35,505 nucleotides of DNA from Streptomyces turgidiscabies Car8 (GCF_000331005.1 NZ_AEJB01000377.1:1-35505); one strand, 5' to 3'. Numbered from the stretch's first letter, positions 1-8,165 are shown. Made by a program: numbers and translations. Notes: generated by a model from the sequence alone, not told the origin.

Positions 1-3
1 GTG

Positions 4-843
4 CTAGCTGACGATGTCGCCGATCTTCGGAGCCTGCTCGTTCTTGTAGCCGGCCGGACCGAAGTTCTTGTCGACCGCGGTCTGCCAGGCGCCGTCGCTG
101 ACCATCTTCTCCAGCGCGGTGTTGATCTTGTTCACGGTCGCGGTGTCGCCCTTCTTGACGCCGACGCCGTAGTTCTCGTTGCTGAGCTTGAGGCCCGCCA
201 GCTTGAACTGACCCTTGTACTTGTCCTGGGCGGCGAAGCCCGCGAGGATCGAGTCGTCCGTGGTCACCGCGTCGACGGCACCGCTCTGCAGGGCGGCGAT
301 GCACTCCGAGTAGCCCGAGTTCTCACGCAGGTTGGCCTTCGGGGCGATCGTGTCCTTGATGTTCTGCGCCGAGGTGGAGCCGGTCACGGAGCAGAGGTTC
401 TTGCCGTTGAGGTCCGTGCCCTTGGCGATCTTGGAGTCCGCCTTGACGAGCAGGTCCTGGTGGGCGAGGAGGTAGGGGCCGGCGAAGTCGACCTTCGCCT
501 TGCGCTTGTCGTTGATCGAGTACGAGGCGGCGATGAACTTCACGTCGCCACGGGCGAGCGCGGTCTCGCGGTCGGCGCTCTTGGTCTCGACCCACTCGAT
601 CTTGTCGGGCGCGTAGCCGAGTTGCTTGGCCACGTACGTCGCCACGTCCACGTCGAAGCCGGAGAAGGAGCCGTCCGGCTCCTTCAGGCCGATACCGGGC
701 TGGTCGAACTTGATGCCGACCTTGATCTTGTCGCCGCCGCCGGAGCCGCTGTCACCCTTGTCGTCGTCGCCTCCACAGGCCGTCGCCGTGAGGGCGAGGA
801 CGAGGGCTGCGGCGGTCGCGGCGGTGACCTTGCGAAGCTTCAT
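4..843 (-). CDS. gluB: Glutamate-type ABC transporter substrate-binding lipoprotein
   Basis: Extracellular solute-binding protein of a polar amino acid (glutamate/glutamine family) ABC importer, 279 residues from the chosen start. The first 23 or so residues form a lipoprotein signal ending in a lipobox-like TATAC, followed by a Gly/Asp/Ser linker, so the mature protein is probably lipid-anchored outside the membrane. The body has SBP_bac_3 features such as FSGFDVDVATYVAKQLGY and repeated substrate-lobe motifs. I chose the ATG at 843 (MKLRKV) because an AAGGAT-like RBS lies just upstream; an in-frame start at 885 would add 14 residues in front of the signal peptide. It lies 150 bp downstream of gluA on the same strand, as in Streptomyces gluABCD clusters; the permease genes would be to the left, outside the window. 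The exact substrate is inferred from family and gene order. Confidence 0.9.
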   Translation of the reverse strand: MKLRKVTAATAAALVLALTATACGGDDDKGDSGSGGGDKIKVGIKFDQPGIGLKEPDGSFSGFDVDVATYVAKQLGYAPDKIEWVETKSADRETALARGDVKFIAASYSINDKRKAKVDFAGPYLLAHQDLLVKADSKIAKGTDLNGKNLCSVTGSTSAQNIKDTIAPKANLRENSGYSECIAALQSGAVDAVTTDDSILAGFAAQDKYKGQFKLAGLKLSNENYGVGVKKGDTATVNKINTALEKMVSDGAWQTAVDKNFGPAGYKNEQAPKIGDIVS

Positions 844-993
844 GGTGAACATCCTTTGAGTGGTGAAGTGAATACGGGCTGTCACGAGCGGGTGCCGCAG
901 TTCGTCCGTGTTCCGGAGGCCGCCGATGAGGCGGATTCCTTCACTGCTGCGGGAAGCGACGGGGAAGGGGCGGCTGCGGGAAGTGCCGTGGGA

Positions 994-1770
994 TCAGTGA
1001 TGCAGGATCTTGGACAGGAAGTCCTTGGCGCGGTCGCTGCGCGGGTTGCTGAAGAACTGGTCCGGCACAGCCTCTTCGACGATGCGGCCGTCCGCCATGA
1101 ACACCACTCGGTTCGCAGCCGAACGGGCGAACCCCATTTCGTGGGTGACGACGATCATGGTCATGCCCTCGCGGGCGAGCTGCTGCATGACCTCCAGGAC
1201 CTCGTTGATCATCTCCGGGTCGAGAGCCGACGTCGGCTCGTCGAAGAGCATGACCTTGGGGTCCATGGCCAGGGCTCGCGCGATGGCGACACGCTGCTGC
1301 TGACCGCCGGAGAGCTGAGCGGGGTACTTGTCCGCCTGCGTGGCCACGCCCACCCGGTCGAGCAGGGCGCGGGCCTTCTCCTCGGCCGCCTTCTTGTCGG
1401 CCTTGCGGACCTTGATCTGGCCCAGCATCACGTTCTCGAGCACCGTCTTGTGCGCGAAGAGATTGAAGGACTGGAAGACCATGCCGACGTCGGCCCGCAG
1501 CCGGGCCAGCGCCTTGCCCTCCTGGGGCAGCGGCTTGCCGTCGATCGAGATGGCTCCCGAATCGATGGTCTCCAGACGGTTGATGGCGCGGCACAGAGTG
1601 GACTTACCGGACCCGGAGGGTCCGATGACCACGACCACCTCGCCGCGGGCGATGGTCAGGTCGATGTCCTGCAGAACATGCAAGGCGCCGAAGTGCTTGT
1701 TGACGCTCTTCAGGACGACCAGATCGCCGGTCGCGGGTACGGCGTCCTTGGCCATCGATACTTCGGTCAT
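994..1770 (-). CDS. gluA: Glutamate/polar amino acid ABC transporter ATP-binding protein
   Basis: Cytoplasmic ATPase that powers the importer served by gluB. The 258 residues show a complete ABC cassette: Walker A GPSGSGKS (50-57), Q-loop VFQSFNLF near 98-105, signature LSGGQQQR (153-160), Walker [11 protein letters not shown] (175-184) and the switch histidine in VVTHE (210). Length and motifs match the GluA/GlnQ group. The annotated ATG is at 1770; a second ATG five codons in (1755) is also possible because neither has a strong RBS. It is the first gene of the leftward operon and is divergent from a two-component system across a 290-bp gap. Amino acid specificity comes from the paired binding protein and is inferred. 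Confidence 0.93.
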   Translation of the reverse strand: MTEVSMAKDAVPATGDLVVLKSVNKHFGALHVLQDIDLTIARGEVVVVIGPSGSGKSTLCRAINRLETIDSGAISIDGKPLPQEGKALARLRADVGMVFQSFNLFAHKTVLENVMLGQIKVRKADKKAAEEKARALLDRVGVATQADKYPAQLSGGQQQRVAIARALAMDPKVMLFDEPTSALDPEMINEVLEVMQQLAREGMTMIVVTHEMGFARSAANRVVFMADGRIVEEAVPDQFFSNPRSDRAKDFLSKILHH

Positions 1771-1905
1771 CGCTTACTGGCTCCGTCCACCTCGGTTTCG
1801 GAGGACAGTAGTGACCACGTGAGAGCAGCGTCATTACATCTGAGGGGAACTTGAGCATAACGATCTGATGTCAGGTCAACACACTTTGTAGCGCCCCCCG
1901 AAAGA

Positions 1906-2006
1906 GGTGTACCGGCTGGATAACGGAGCGGTCCGAAGCCGGAACCATGCACGCGCGCGCGTGTGTCCCCATGGTGTACTCCGCTGGGGCACCGCATGTG
2001 GTGTAC
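1906..2006. promoter_or_regulatory. Three GGTGTAC direct repeats in the divergent gluA/response-regulator gap
   Basis: The 290-bp gap between gluA and the response regulator holds three copies of GGTGTAC at 1906-1912, 1973-1979 and 2000-2006, the last two 27 bp apart. Direct repeats like these are typical binding sites for OmpR-family regulators, and the adjacent gene encodes one. Assigning them as its operator is inference. On the minus strand a TATGCT hexamer near 1855 could be a gluA -10 box, but no convincing -35 box is seen. Confidence 0.3.
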
Positions 2007-2060
2007 AAGTCGAAACGGCACCGCCGGCGAAGCGAAGCCGATGAACCGAAAGGGGTCGCG

Positions 2061-2747
2061 ATGAGACTGCTCCTCGTCGAGGACGACAACCATGTCGCCG
2101 CCGCGCTCTCCGCGGTCCTGGCGCGCCACGGCTTCGCCGTCACCCACGCCCGCAGCGGCGAGGAGGCCCTCCAGGCACTCGTCCCGGAAGGCAACGGTTT
2201 CGGCGTGGTGCTGCTCGACCTGGGCCTGCCCGACCAGGACGGGTACGAGGTGTGCGGCAAGATCCGCAAGCGCACCAACACCCCCGTGATCATGGTCACC
2301 GCGCGCTCCGACATCCGCTCCCGCATCCACGGCCTCAACCTCGGTGCCGACGACTACGTGGTGAAGCCGTACGACACCGGGGAGTTGCTCGCCCGGATCC
2401 ACGCCGTCAGCCGGCGCAACATCCACGAGGACACCGCCGACGCAGCCGAGAACGCGCTGCTCCTGGGCTCGCTGCGGCTCGAACTGTCCACCCGGCAGGT
2501 CCTCGTGGACGGTTCGGTCGTCCAGCTGACCCGCAAGGAGTTCGATCTGCTCGCCCTTCTCGCGCAGCGTCCCGGAGTGGTGTTCCGCCGCGAGCAGATC
2601 ATCAGCGAGGTCTGGCGCACCAGCTGGGAGGGGACCGGCCGCACCCTGGAGGTGCATGTCGCTTCCCTGCGCGCCAAGTTGCGCATGCCGGCGCTGATCG
2701 AGACCGTCCGCGGCGTGGGCTACCGGCTCGTCGCCCCGGCGCAGTAG
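2061..2747 (+). CDS. OmpR-family response regulator
   Basis: Two-component DNA-binding regulator of 228 residues. The receiver domain (about 1-115) has the acidic pair D8/D9, phosphoacceptor D53 (VVLLDLGLPD), T80 and K102 (VVKPY). The C-terminal winged helix (about 130-225) ends in the usual RGVGYRL motif. I chose the ATG at 2061 because the protein then begins at the first receiver strand (MRLLLVEDD) behind an AAAGGGG-type RBS; the in-frame ATG at 1947 would add 38 residues with no family counterpart. The sensor kinase gene starts 14 bp after the stop, so the two are almost certainly one operon and signalling pair. The target genes are not known; the neighbouring glutamate importer and the GGTGTAC repeats are candidates. 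Confidence 0.9.
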   Translation: MRLLLVEDDNHVAAALSAVLARHGFAVTHARSGEEALQALVPEGNGFGVVLLDLGLPDQDGYEVCGKIRKRTNTPVIMVTARSDIRSRIHGLNLGADDYVVKPYDTGELLARIHAVSRRNIHEDTADAAENALLLGSLRLELSTRQVLVDGSVVQLTRKEFDLLALLAQRPGVVFRREQIISEVWRTSWEGTGRTLEVHVASLRAKLRMPALIETVRGVGYRLVAPAQ

Positions 2748-2761
2748 CCGGGACGGAACGG

Positions 2762-4174
2762 GTGCGCACACGTCTCCTCCCCCTGCTCATCGTCCTGATG
2801 GCGGCCGTTCTGCTCGCGCTCGGCATCCCGCTCGCCGTCAGCGTGGCCGGCGCGCAGCAGCAGACGGTCGTCGTCGACCGGATCGACGACACCGCGCGCT
2901 TCGCGGCGCTCGCCCAGTTCGTCACCGACCGGCCCACCGGGTCCCGGGTCAAGGACGCGGCCACCGACGAGCGCGGCGAGACCCTGCAGCGCGAACTCGA
3001 GAGCTACTACGACGTCTACGGCATCCGGGCCGGTGTCTTCTACCGCAACGACGCTCCCATGGCCAACGCGCCCGCCGACTGGTACCTGCCGGAAACGGGC
3101 GAGGTGCGTGACGCGTTCGCCGAAGCGCTCCTGTCCCGCCGCAGCCACGATCCCGAACAGGTCTGGCCCTGGCAGCGGAACCGTCTTGTCGTCGCGTCGC
3201 CGGTCATCCGGGACGGCGACGTCGTGGCCGTCGTGGTCACCGACTCGCCCACCGGGCAGATGCGTTCGCGGACGCTCCACGGCTGGCTCATCGTCGGCGC
3301 CGGCGAGATCGCCGCGATGCTGCTCGCGGTAGGAGCCGCGCTGCGCCTCACCGGCTGGGTGCTCAAACCCGTACGTGTGCTCGACGCCACCACGCACCAC
3401 ATCGCGACCGGCAGTCTGAAGTCCCGGGTCGCGGTGGCCGGCGGGCCGCCGGAACTCAGACGGCTGGCCCGGTCGTTCAACGAGATGGCGGACAACGTCG
3501 AGGACGTGCTGGAGCAGCAGCGTGCCTTCGTCGCCGACGCCTCGCACCAGTTGCGCAACCCGCTCTCGGCGCTGCTGCTGCGGATCGAACTGCTCGCACT
3601 CGAACTGCCGGAGGGAAACGAGGAGATCGCCTCGGTCCAGACCGAGGGCAAGCGCCTGGCCGAGGTCCTGGACGACCTCCTCGACCTGGCGCTGGCCGAG
3701 CACGCGGAGGCGGACCTCGCACTCACCGACATCGGCGCGCTGACCGCCGAACGCGTCGCTGCCTGGGCCCCGCTCGCCGAGGCCAAGGGCGTACGCCTGG
3801 TCGGCGACTGTCCGGCCACCACCGCGTGGGCCGACCCGGTCACGCTGTCCAGCGCCCTGGACGCGGTGATCGACAACGCGGTGAAGTTCACGCCCGAGGA
3901 CGAGTGCGTACAGGTGTCGGTGGCGTCGAACGGCGCGACCTCGACCGTCGTGGTCACCGACGGCGGCCCGGGCCTCACCGACGACGAGCTCGTCCGTATC
4001 GGCGACCGCTTCTGGCGCAGCGGCCGGCACCAGAACGTGAAGGGCTCGGGCCTCGGCCTGTCCATCTCCCGGGTCCTGCTGGCAGCGGGCGGCGGCACGA
4101 TCTCGTACGACCATCACGAGCCGCACGGACTGAGAGTGACGGTGCGGGTGCCGAGGTCGGGCCCGGCGTCCTGA
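2762..4174 (+). CDS. Membrane sensor histidine kinase
   Basis: Sensor kinase partner of the upstream regulator, 470 residues from a GTG at 2762. Order of parts: membrane helix 1 (about 5-28), extracytoplasmic sensing region (about 30-170), membrane helix 2 (about 173-198), HAMP linker, dimerisation domain with phosphoacceptor H262 in DASHQLRNPL, and an ATPase domain with N-box DNAVKFTP, DGGPG and GSGLGLSI. All motifs needed for autophosphorylation are intact. The start was chosen because membrane helix 1 begins directly after it; the open frame further upstream only shadows the regulator gene. The stop lies 9 bp from the end of the convergent TAXI gene. The signal is unknown. Confidence 0.88.
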   Translation: MRTRLLPLLIVLMAAVLLALGIPLAVSVAGAQQQTVVVDRIDDTARFAALAQFVTDRPTGSRVKDAATDERGETLQRELESYYDVYGIRAGVFYRNDAPMANAPADWYLPETGEVRDAFAEALLSRRSHDPEQVWPWQRNRLVVASPVIRDGDVVAVVVTDSPTGQMRSRTLHGWLIVGAGEIAAMLLAVGAALRLTGWVLKPVRVLDATTHHIATGSLKSRVAVAGGPPELRRLARSFNEMADNVEDVLEQQRAFVADASHQLRNPLSALLLRIELLALELPEGNEEIASVQTEGKRLAEVLDDLLDLALAEHAEADLALTDIGALTAERVAAWAPLAEAKGVRLVGDCPATTAWADPVTLSSALDAVIDNAVKFTPEDECVQVSVASNGATSTVVVTDGGPGLTDDELVRIGDRFWRSGRHQNVKGSGLGLSISRVLLAAGGGTISYDHHEPHGLRVTVRVPRSGPAS

Positions 4175-4183
4175 GGGACAGGC

Positions 4184-5179
4184 CTACGGTTTGACCGAGC
4201 GGTAGTAGCGCCGGGCGCCCTCGTGCAGGGCCAGCGGGTCGGTGTAGATGGCGGTCCGCAGGTCCACGAGCTGCGCCGAGTGGACGTGGGCGCCGATGCG
4301 GTCCCGGCTGTTGATCACCGACCGGGTCAGCCATTCGGTGAGCTTCGGATCCACGTCCTCGCGTGTCATGAGCAGGTTGGACACCGCGAGCGTCGGCACG
4401 GTCGCGCCGTCCTGGATGGAGGGGTAGGCCGACTCGGGCATGTTGGTGGCCCGGTAGTTGCGGGAGGCTCCGCCCTGTTCGTGCAGCTTGGTGACCAGGG
4501 CCGCGTCGATCGGGACGAAGCGGAAGGCAAAGGTCTTCGCCAGCTGCACCAGACCGTTGGTGGGCAGTCCGCCCGACCAGAAGAAGGCGTCGATCTGGCC
4601 TCGCTGGAGCCGCCCGGGCCCGGTGCTGATGCCGTCGGCGAAGGGAGTGATGTCCTTGGCGGGGTCGAGGCCGGCGGCGGTGAGTATCTTGTCGGCGATC
4701 AGCCGTACGCCCGAGCTCTCCGGCCCTATGGAGACGCGCTTGCCCCGCAGATCCGCCACGGTGCTGATCTTCGAGTCACGCGGCACGACGAGCTGCATGT
4801 AGTCGTCGTACAGACGTGCGACCCCGCGCAGTCTGTCGGCCCCGGGCCGCCGTTGCAGCTTGTACGTCTCCACGGCGTCGGCCGCCGCGATGGTGAAGTC
4901 CGCCCTGCCCGTGGCCACACGTCTGACGTTCTCCTGGGACCCCTCGCTGGTCAGCATCCGCACGTCGAGGTTCGGCATGTCCTTCGCGAAGGCCGAACGG
5001 AGCTCCGAACCGTACTGCTGGTAGACGCCGGCAGGTGCCCCGGTGCTGAACGTGATCGTCCCGCCCGGGGGTGCCTCGTCCAGCGGCAGCAGCCACCACA
5101 GCAGCAGCCCGAAGACCACGAGACCGGCGGCCGAGCCCATGAGGGCGTGTCGCCTGCGGATCCGGAGCACCTTGAACAT
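4184..5179 (-). CDS. TAXI-family (TRAP-associated) solute-binding protein
   Basis: Extracytoplasmic receptor of the TAXI group, 331 residues from the ATG at 5179. An N-terminal membrane helix (about 14-34, ending in LLLWWLLPL) anchors or exports it. The body has family landmarks: TGAPAGVYQQYG near the N-terminus, ADFTIAAADAV, LRGKRVSIGPESSG and DAFFWSGG. TAXI proteins normally deliver organic acids to a fused TRAP permease, but no permease lies beside this gene, which is common for the Streptomyces version. An AGGA lies upstream of the chosen ATG; the in-frame start at 5230 adds 17 residues ahead of the helix. It converges on the sensor kinase, leaving open a link with that system. The ligand cannot be told from sequence. 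Confidence 0.82.
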   Translation of the reverse strand: MFKVLRIRRRHALMGSAAGLVVFGLLLWWLLPLDEAPPGGTITFSTGAPAGVYQQYGSELRSAFAKDMPNLDVRMLTSEGSQENVRRVATGRADFTIAAADAVETYKLQRRPGADRLRGVARLYDDYMQLVVPRDSKISTVADLRGKRVSIGPESSGVRLIADKILTAAGLDPAKDITPFADGISTGPGRLQRGQIDAFFWSGGLPTNGLVQLAKTFAFRFVPIDAALVTKLHEQGGASRNYRATNMPESAYPSIQDGATVPTLAVSNLLMTREDVDPKLTEWLTRSVINSRDRIGAHVHSAQLVDLRTAIYTDPLALHEGARRYYRSVKP

Positions 5180-5297
5180 GGGCGAGATCCTGCCAGTACG
5201 GGACCTGTGCTGGCCAGGAACAAGAGGCAATGGGCGGCTGCGGTACGACGATCCGATCCGCCCCCGTGAGCCCTCGTGAGATCGCTAGAGTCGCCGC

Positions 5298-5750
5298 ATG
5301 TGCCCCGGTACCTCTGCCTCCGCCACTCCCTCCGGCCCTCCCTCGGCCGCCGCCTCGCCCGTCGACCTCGTCCGGGAATTCCATCTCGCCTTCGGCCTCG
5401 ACACCCGCAGTACGCCTGCCGAGGTCTCCCCGCAGCTCGCGGCGCACCGGGGTGAGCTGCTCGCGGAAGAGGCCGCGGAGGTCGCCGAGGTGTCGGTCAC
5501 CGGCCCGCTGGACCGGCTGGCGCACGAGCTGGCCGACATCGTGTACGTGGCGTACGGCACAGCGCTGGTCCACGGCATCGACCTCGACGCCGTGATCGCG
5601 GAGATCCACCGGGCCAACATGACGAAGCTGGGCCCCGACGGCCTGGTCGCCCGCAGGGCCGACGGCAAGGTCCTCAAAGGCGACCACTACCGGGCCCCGG
5701 ACGTCGGAGCCGTCCTGCGCCGCCAGGGCTGGACGGAGGGCGAGCGGTAA
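5298..5750 (+). CDS. MazG-like nucleotide pyrophosphohydrolase
   Basis: Small all-alpha NTP pyrophosphatase-like protein of 150 residues, expected to act in the cytoplasm on non-canonical or excess NTPs. After a low-complexity Pro/Ser/Ala start (1-20), the fold region contains the acidic metal-site helix ELLAEEAAEVAEV, then HELADIVYVAYGTAL and IHRANMTKL, matching the EExxE and ExxD pattern of MazG-like enzymes. The ATG has no RBS, but TAGAGT (5286-5291) lies 6 bp before it, so the mRNA is probably leaderless. It sits 40 bp upstream of the native miaB start on the same strand. The substrate is not predictable. Confidence 0.78.
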   Translation: MCPGTSASATPSGPPSAAASPVDLVREFHLAFGLDTRSTPAEVSPQLAAHRGELLAEEAAEVAEVSVTGPLDRLAHELADIVYVAYGTALVHGIDLDAVIAEIHRANMTKLGPDGLVARRADGKVLKGDHYRAPDVGAVLRRQGWTEGER

Positions 5751-5778
5751 CCCGTACGGCCCTGCTTCACGCACCGCC

Positions 5779-5784
5779 TACCCT
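5779..5784 (+). promoter_or_regulatory. Candidate -10 box of the native miaB promoter
   Basis: TACCCT ends 6 bp before the native miaB ATG (5791), with no RBS between. This TANNNT-to-ATG spacing is that of a leaderless actinobacterial promoter and recurs in this window. After integration it can drive only the 26-codon stub. Confidence 0.4.
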
Positions 5785-5790
5785 TGTCGC

Positions 5791-5871
5791 ATGAGCAGCG
5801 GTGACCGGAGTCGGGCAGTGGACGTCAAGACATACGAAGTGCGCACCTACGGGTGCCAGATGAACCCGTAG
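5791..5871 (+). pseudogene. miaB: 5' stub of miaB cut off by the element (26 codons)
   Basis: This is the original beginning of miaB. It reads MSSGDRSRAVDVKT, then the att-core codons [11 protein letters not shown], then Pro and a TAG stop (5869-5871) supplied by element DNA. From Tyr15 to Asn25 it is identical to the start of the shared part of the complete miaB at 23870, which proves that one gene was split by insertion. The stub keeps the native promoter region and start codon but encodes only the first conserved cysteine, so it cannot be active. If translated, it yields a 26-residue peptide. Excision would rejoin it to the rest of miaB. Confidence 0.92.
5833..5865 (+). repeat. attL: attL core (33-bp repeat, miaB coding sequence)
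   Basis: The 33 bases are identical to 23870-23902. They differ on both sides (A before and C after here; C before and G after at the right copy), so 33 bp is the full identity. In frame the core encodes eleven residues ([11 protein letters not shown]) including the first iron-sulfur cysteine of MiaB. Bases to the left are chromosomal and those to the right belong to the element. Confidence 0.93.
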
Positions 5872-5965
5872 AGATACGCACTAACCTGAACCTACAGGTT
5901 CATCCTACCACAGCCTGTTATTCCTAATGACTGGCGGTAATTGCCAGCGTAATAGAGGCACAACC
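5872..5965. promoter_or_regulatory. Element left end: att arm region with inverted repeats, candidate integrase promoter in the circular form
   Basis: No gene lies here. Two inverted repeats are visible: AACCTG (5883-5888) with CAGGTT (5895-5900), and CTGGC (5931-5935) with GCCAG (5943-5947). Such repeats beside an att core are candidate integrase or excisionase arm sites. In the circular element this segment would lie directly upstream of the integrase gene. A TAGGAT hexamer on the minus strand (near 5902-5907) could be a -10 box. Function is inferred. Confidence 0.4.
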
Positions 5966-6001
5966 AGAAGAACCCCCGACCGTTTGGTTAGGGGTTCTTC
6001 T
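5966..6001 (-). terminator. Terminator at the end of the structural operon
   Basis: A perfect 11-bp stem (AGAAGAACCCC at 5966-5976 pairs with 5991-6001) encloses a 14-base loop, 25 bp after the holin-like gene on the minus strand. It probably ends the long leftward virion transcript and, in the circular form, separates it from the integrase gene. Confidence 0.75.
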
Positions 6002-6026
6002 GCATTTAAGGAGAGGAAATGTGGTC

Positions 6027-6215
6027 TTACTTAAAGAGGGCAATGACGATAGCCGCAAGCGTACCCAGTCCAATAAGGAACGGGATGATGCGCCCTAGGT
6101 CGTTCTCTTCTAGCCTTCTAAGTCTTGCTTCATGGTCTGCCGTAACAGTCAGAACAGCATCTAGCTTAGTTTCAATGCGGGTCAAGGCAATAACTACCTC
6201 ATGGTCTTCATTCAT
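6027..6215 (-). CDS. XhlA-like holin or lysis-accessory membrane protein
   Basis: Small protein of 62 residues. The N-terminal part (about 1-40) is an amphipathic coiled-coil-like helix with the pattern HEVVIALTRIETKLDAV followed by HEARLRRLEEN; the C-terminal 20 residues (IIPFLIGLGTLAAIVIALF) form one membrane helix ending in Lys. This layout is that of the XhlA/haemolysin family, which helps holins permeabilise the membrane. The ATG at 6215 overlaps the upstream stop as TGATG, which favours coupled translation; a longer frame from 6356 would only overlap the neighbour. It is the last gene of the structural operon. No endolysin is found beside it, which is unusual. Confidence 0.68.
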   Translation of the reverse strand: MNEDHEVVIALTRIETKLDAVLTVTADHEARLRRLEENDLGRIIPFLIGLGTLAAIVIALFK

Positions 6216-6700
6216 CAGGGGATGTCCTCCAGACCCGCAATGCGAAGGTTCACATAGTCTCCGGATACCGCCTTGTCGCCAAGAGAGGTGCGTCTTAGCC
6301 AGAAGTGTCTTACCTGTCCGGCATTCAATGTACCGATGGACAAGGTAGAGACCCACCCGGTTGTAACCGTTGGAGCTGTTGTGTCATTGGCAATGGTTCC
6401 ACTGTTGTATGAGGCGACAGCCGCCGCAGATGCTCCATTGGTAGCAAGAGCGACAGTGGCACCCCCCGAAAGTTGGTTGATGATAGAGGCTGTGATGCCT
6501 GTTACCTGATAGGCGCCGTCGTTGTAAATGAGCAAGCATCGATATTCAACCCTGTGTGCATCCGCCTCAGCAGTACTAATGCTGTCGTAGAAACCGTTTG
6601 TAAATGCTGAGGGTGCTGTGTTTGATGCGTAGCCGCCAAGGCTCACCGAGGTAGGTGAGCCTAGAGAGCTAGCGCTAGAACTTCTTACTTGTAGTGACAT
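6215..6700 (-). CDS. Putative tail-tip or virion surface protein
   Basis: 161 residues rich in Ser, Thr, Ala and Gly, with alternating hydrophobic stretches that suggest a beta-sandwich; no catalytic motif is seen. The ATG at 6700 has an excellent AGGAGG Shine-Dalgarno, and the stop overlaps the start of the holin-like gene. Its place after the tape measure, baseplate and fibre genes points to a tail-tip or appendage component. I do not recognise the family. Composition resembles the other structural genes, so it belongs to the virion operon. Confidence 0.55.
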   Translation of the reverse strand: MSLQVRSSSASSLGSPTSVSLGGYASNTAPSAFTNGFYDSISTAEADAHRVEYRCLLIYNDGAYQVTGITASIINQLSGGATVALATNGASAAAVASYNSGTIANDTTAPTVTTGWVSTLSIGTLNAGQVRHFWLRRTSLGDKAVSGDYVNLRIAGLEDIP

Positions 6701-6709
6701 GCTTCCTCC

Positions 6710-7414
6710 TTATGCGAACCACTTGTAGGTGAGCTTGAGGACTGGCCTGTCAGAGCCAGAGCGAACAAACCCGCCGTAGTAGTCCAATGAATTAGATGGA
6801 CCGGGACCGAACACAAAACCCTTAGAGGTTCCGGCTACGAATTCCTGTCCGATGGTGTTAGAAACATCAATGGTCTTTGTTCCTGTACCGCTGAAGTCAG
6901 AACGGAAGCGGTCATCATTTACACCTGAGCTAGACCAAGAGGTAGGTGCAGATGTCTTGTTGTGTGTACCGATAACGGCTGTTCCACCTGCGTTGTAGTA
7001 CCACTGAGCCGCAGTAAGGACTAGCTTTGCATCGGTCACTGTTGCACCTGATGGAAAACCAGATACAGAGAAGCCGCAAAGGCTCTTCTGGTTACCATTC
7101 GTAGAGCTGTAGTACCCCTGCATCAAGTTTGATGTGTAGGTATTCACAGAGCCGTTTGACTTATAGCTCTGACCAAAGGTGGCATTGAATGTCTTGGTAG
7201 CTGTATGCCAAGAACCGGCCGGGGTTGGTGCGGCAACATTCCAAGTCAAATTGATGTCTGTACGAATAGTGCCAGGACTGTAAGGGTTATCCTCTGGCAT
7301 CCAATTAGCGCCATCCCAGAAGTGAGGGACACGAGCGACCCAAGCTGAGCCATCCCATACACGAACCCAAGTAGCGTCCACCCAAGCTGAGCCATTCCAT
7401 ACGAGCATTGACAT
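6710..7414 (-). CDS. Tail fibre or receptor-binding protein with W(N/D)G-x2-W repeats
   Basis: 234 residues. The first 38 carry three short repeats (VWNGSAWVD, VWDGSAWVA, FWDGANWMP), a pattern often seen at the ends of actinophage tail proteins. The remainder is beta-rich, with VTDAKLVLTAAQW and a C-terminal VLKLTYKW resembling DNRLRE-type carbohydrate-associated domains. Position at the distal end of the tail cluster fits a cell-surface recognition role. It starts 5 bp after the previous stop (on the minus strand) and ends 9 bp before the next start. Receptor-binding function is inferred, and DNRLRE similarity is a by-eye call. Confidence 0.55.
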   Translation of the reverse strand: MSMLVWNGSAWVDATWVRVWDGSAWVARVPHFWDGANWMPEDNPYSPGTIRTDINLTWNVAAPTPAGSWHTATKTFNATFGQSYKSNGSVNTYTSNLMQGYYSSTNGNQKSLCGFSVSGFPSGATVTDAKLVLTAAQWYYNAGGTAVIGTHNKTSAPTSWSSSGVNDDRFRSDFSGTGTKTIDVSNTIGQEFVAGTSKGFVFGPGPSNSLDYYGGFVRSGSDRPVLKLTYKWFA

Positions 7415-7419
7415 TTACA

Positions 7420-8151
7420 TCACGCCCACTGGTCTGCAAAGCCTAGAGGTGCAATGGCGATAGCGGCATTACCGATGGACGGCATATTTGTTGCTGATGC
7501 TGCGATGATGGTTGCCTGAAAATTAAAGTTGGTTGTACCTGAATTGATAGTGATGTAGAAAGTCTTACCCCAGTTCTCATAGAACGGCACATATGAGCCG
7601 TTTGAAGAACCGTAATAGCTCAGACCCATAAGGCTAGAGCCAAGCATTGTAACTGTGTCCCCGGTAGTCACACCCGACCAAGCACAACGAATACGGATGT
7701 CTGAACTGGTCGATGGCATGGTGACAGTGCTTCCGTAAGAAACGGCTACCTTCAAAGCCCGCCCGGTTGTGTTGTTGAAAGCGACCGTAGAGCCATGGTT
7801 AACGTAGGTGTTGTTAACACCCGTGATAGCTGCTGACGCACCTGATACAGAGCCATGTACAGGGGCAGGAAGGCTCTGTGAAGGCATAACCCATAGCTGA
7901 CCAGTCTGAGGGTTGCTAGGGGCCGTAGGGCTAACCGTGGCCACACCTCCAAGAGGCACCCAAACATCAGTGTTATCCCTTGCCATGGTGAGACCCGTAT
8001 CAACTACGTAAGCGGCCTTTACCTCGGTTGGCAAAGAGGCTAGGTCTGTACTTGTATCTACCTTCACAATGACCTGGTTCATGAGATAGTCGTTAACGTC
8101 GTCTGCGGTCAATACTTCGTAGTCCGCAAACGTCTTTTGCATATTAGGCAT
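7420..8151 (-). CDS. Minor tail / appendage protein
   Basis: 243 residues from the ATG at 8151. The N-terminal 75 residues (ADYEVLTADDVNDYLMNQ, later YVVDTGLTMARDNTDVWVPLGG) match a module common near the start of actinobacterial phage tail appendage proteins. A Pro-rich linker follows (SPTAPSNPQTGQLWVMP), then a Ser/Thr/Gly-rich beta region to the end. I chose 8151 because AGGAGG (8161-8166) lies 9 bp upstream; a TTG at 8157 is in frame but only 3 bp from it. It lies between the baseplate-type and fibre-type genes. The precise role is unknown. Confidence 0.55.
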   Translation of the reverse strand: MPNMQKTFADYEVLTADDVNDYLMNQVIVKVDTSTDLASLPTEVKAAYVVDTGLTMARDNTDVWVPLGGVATVSPTAPSNPQTGQLWVMPSQSLPAPVHGSVSGASAAITGVNNTYVNHGSTVAFNNTTGRALKVAVSYGSTVTMPSTSSDIRIRCAWSGVTTGDTVTMLGSSLMGLSYYGSSNGSYVPFYENWGKTFYITINSGTTNFNFQATIIAASATNMPSIGNAAIAIAPLGFADQWA

Positions 8152-8165
8152 TTCCAAATTCCTCC

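Noticed and set aside
5833..5865. Integration into a tRNA gene
   Set aside because: The core is protein-coding miaB; no cloverleaf or T-loop is present at either end.
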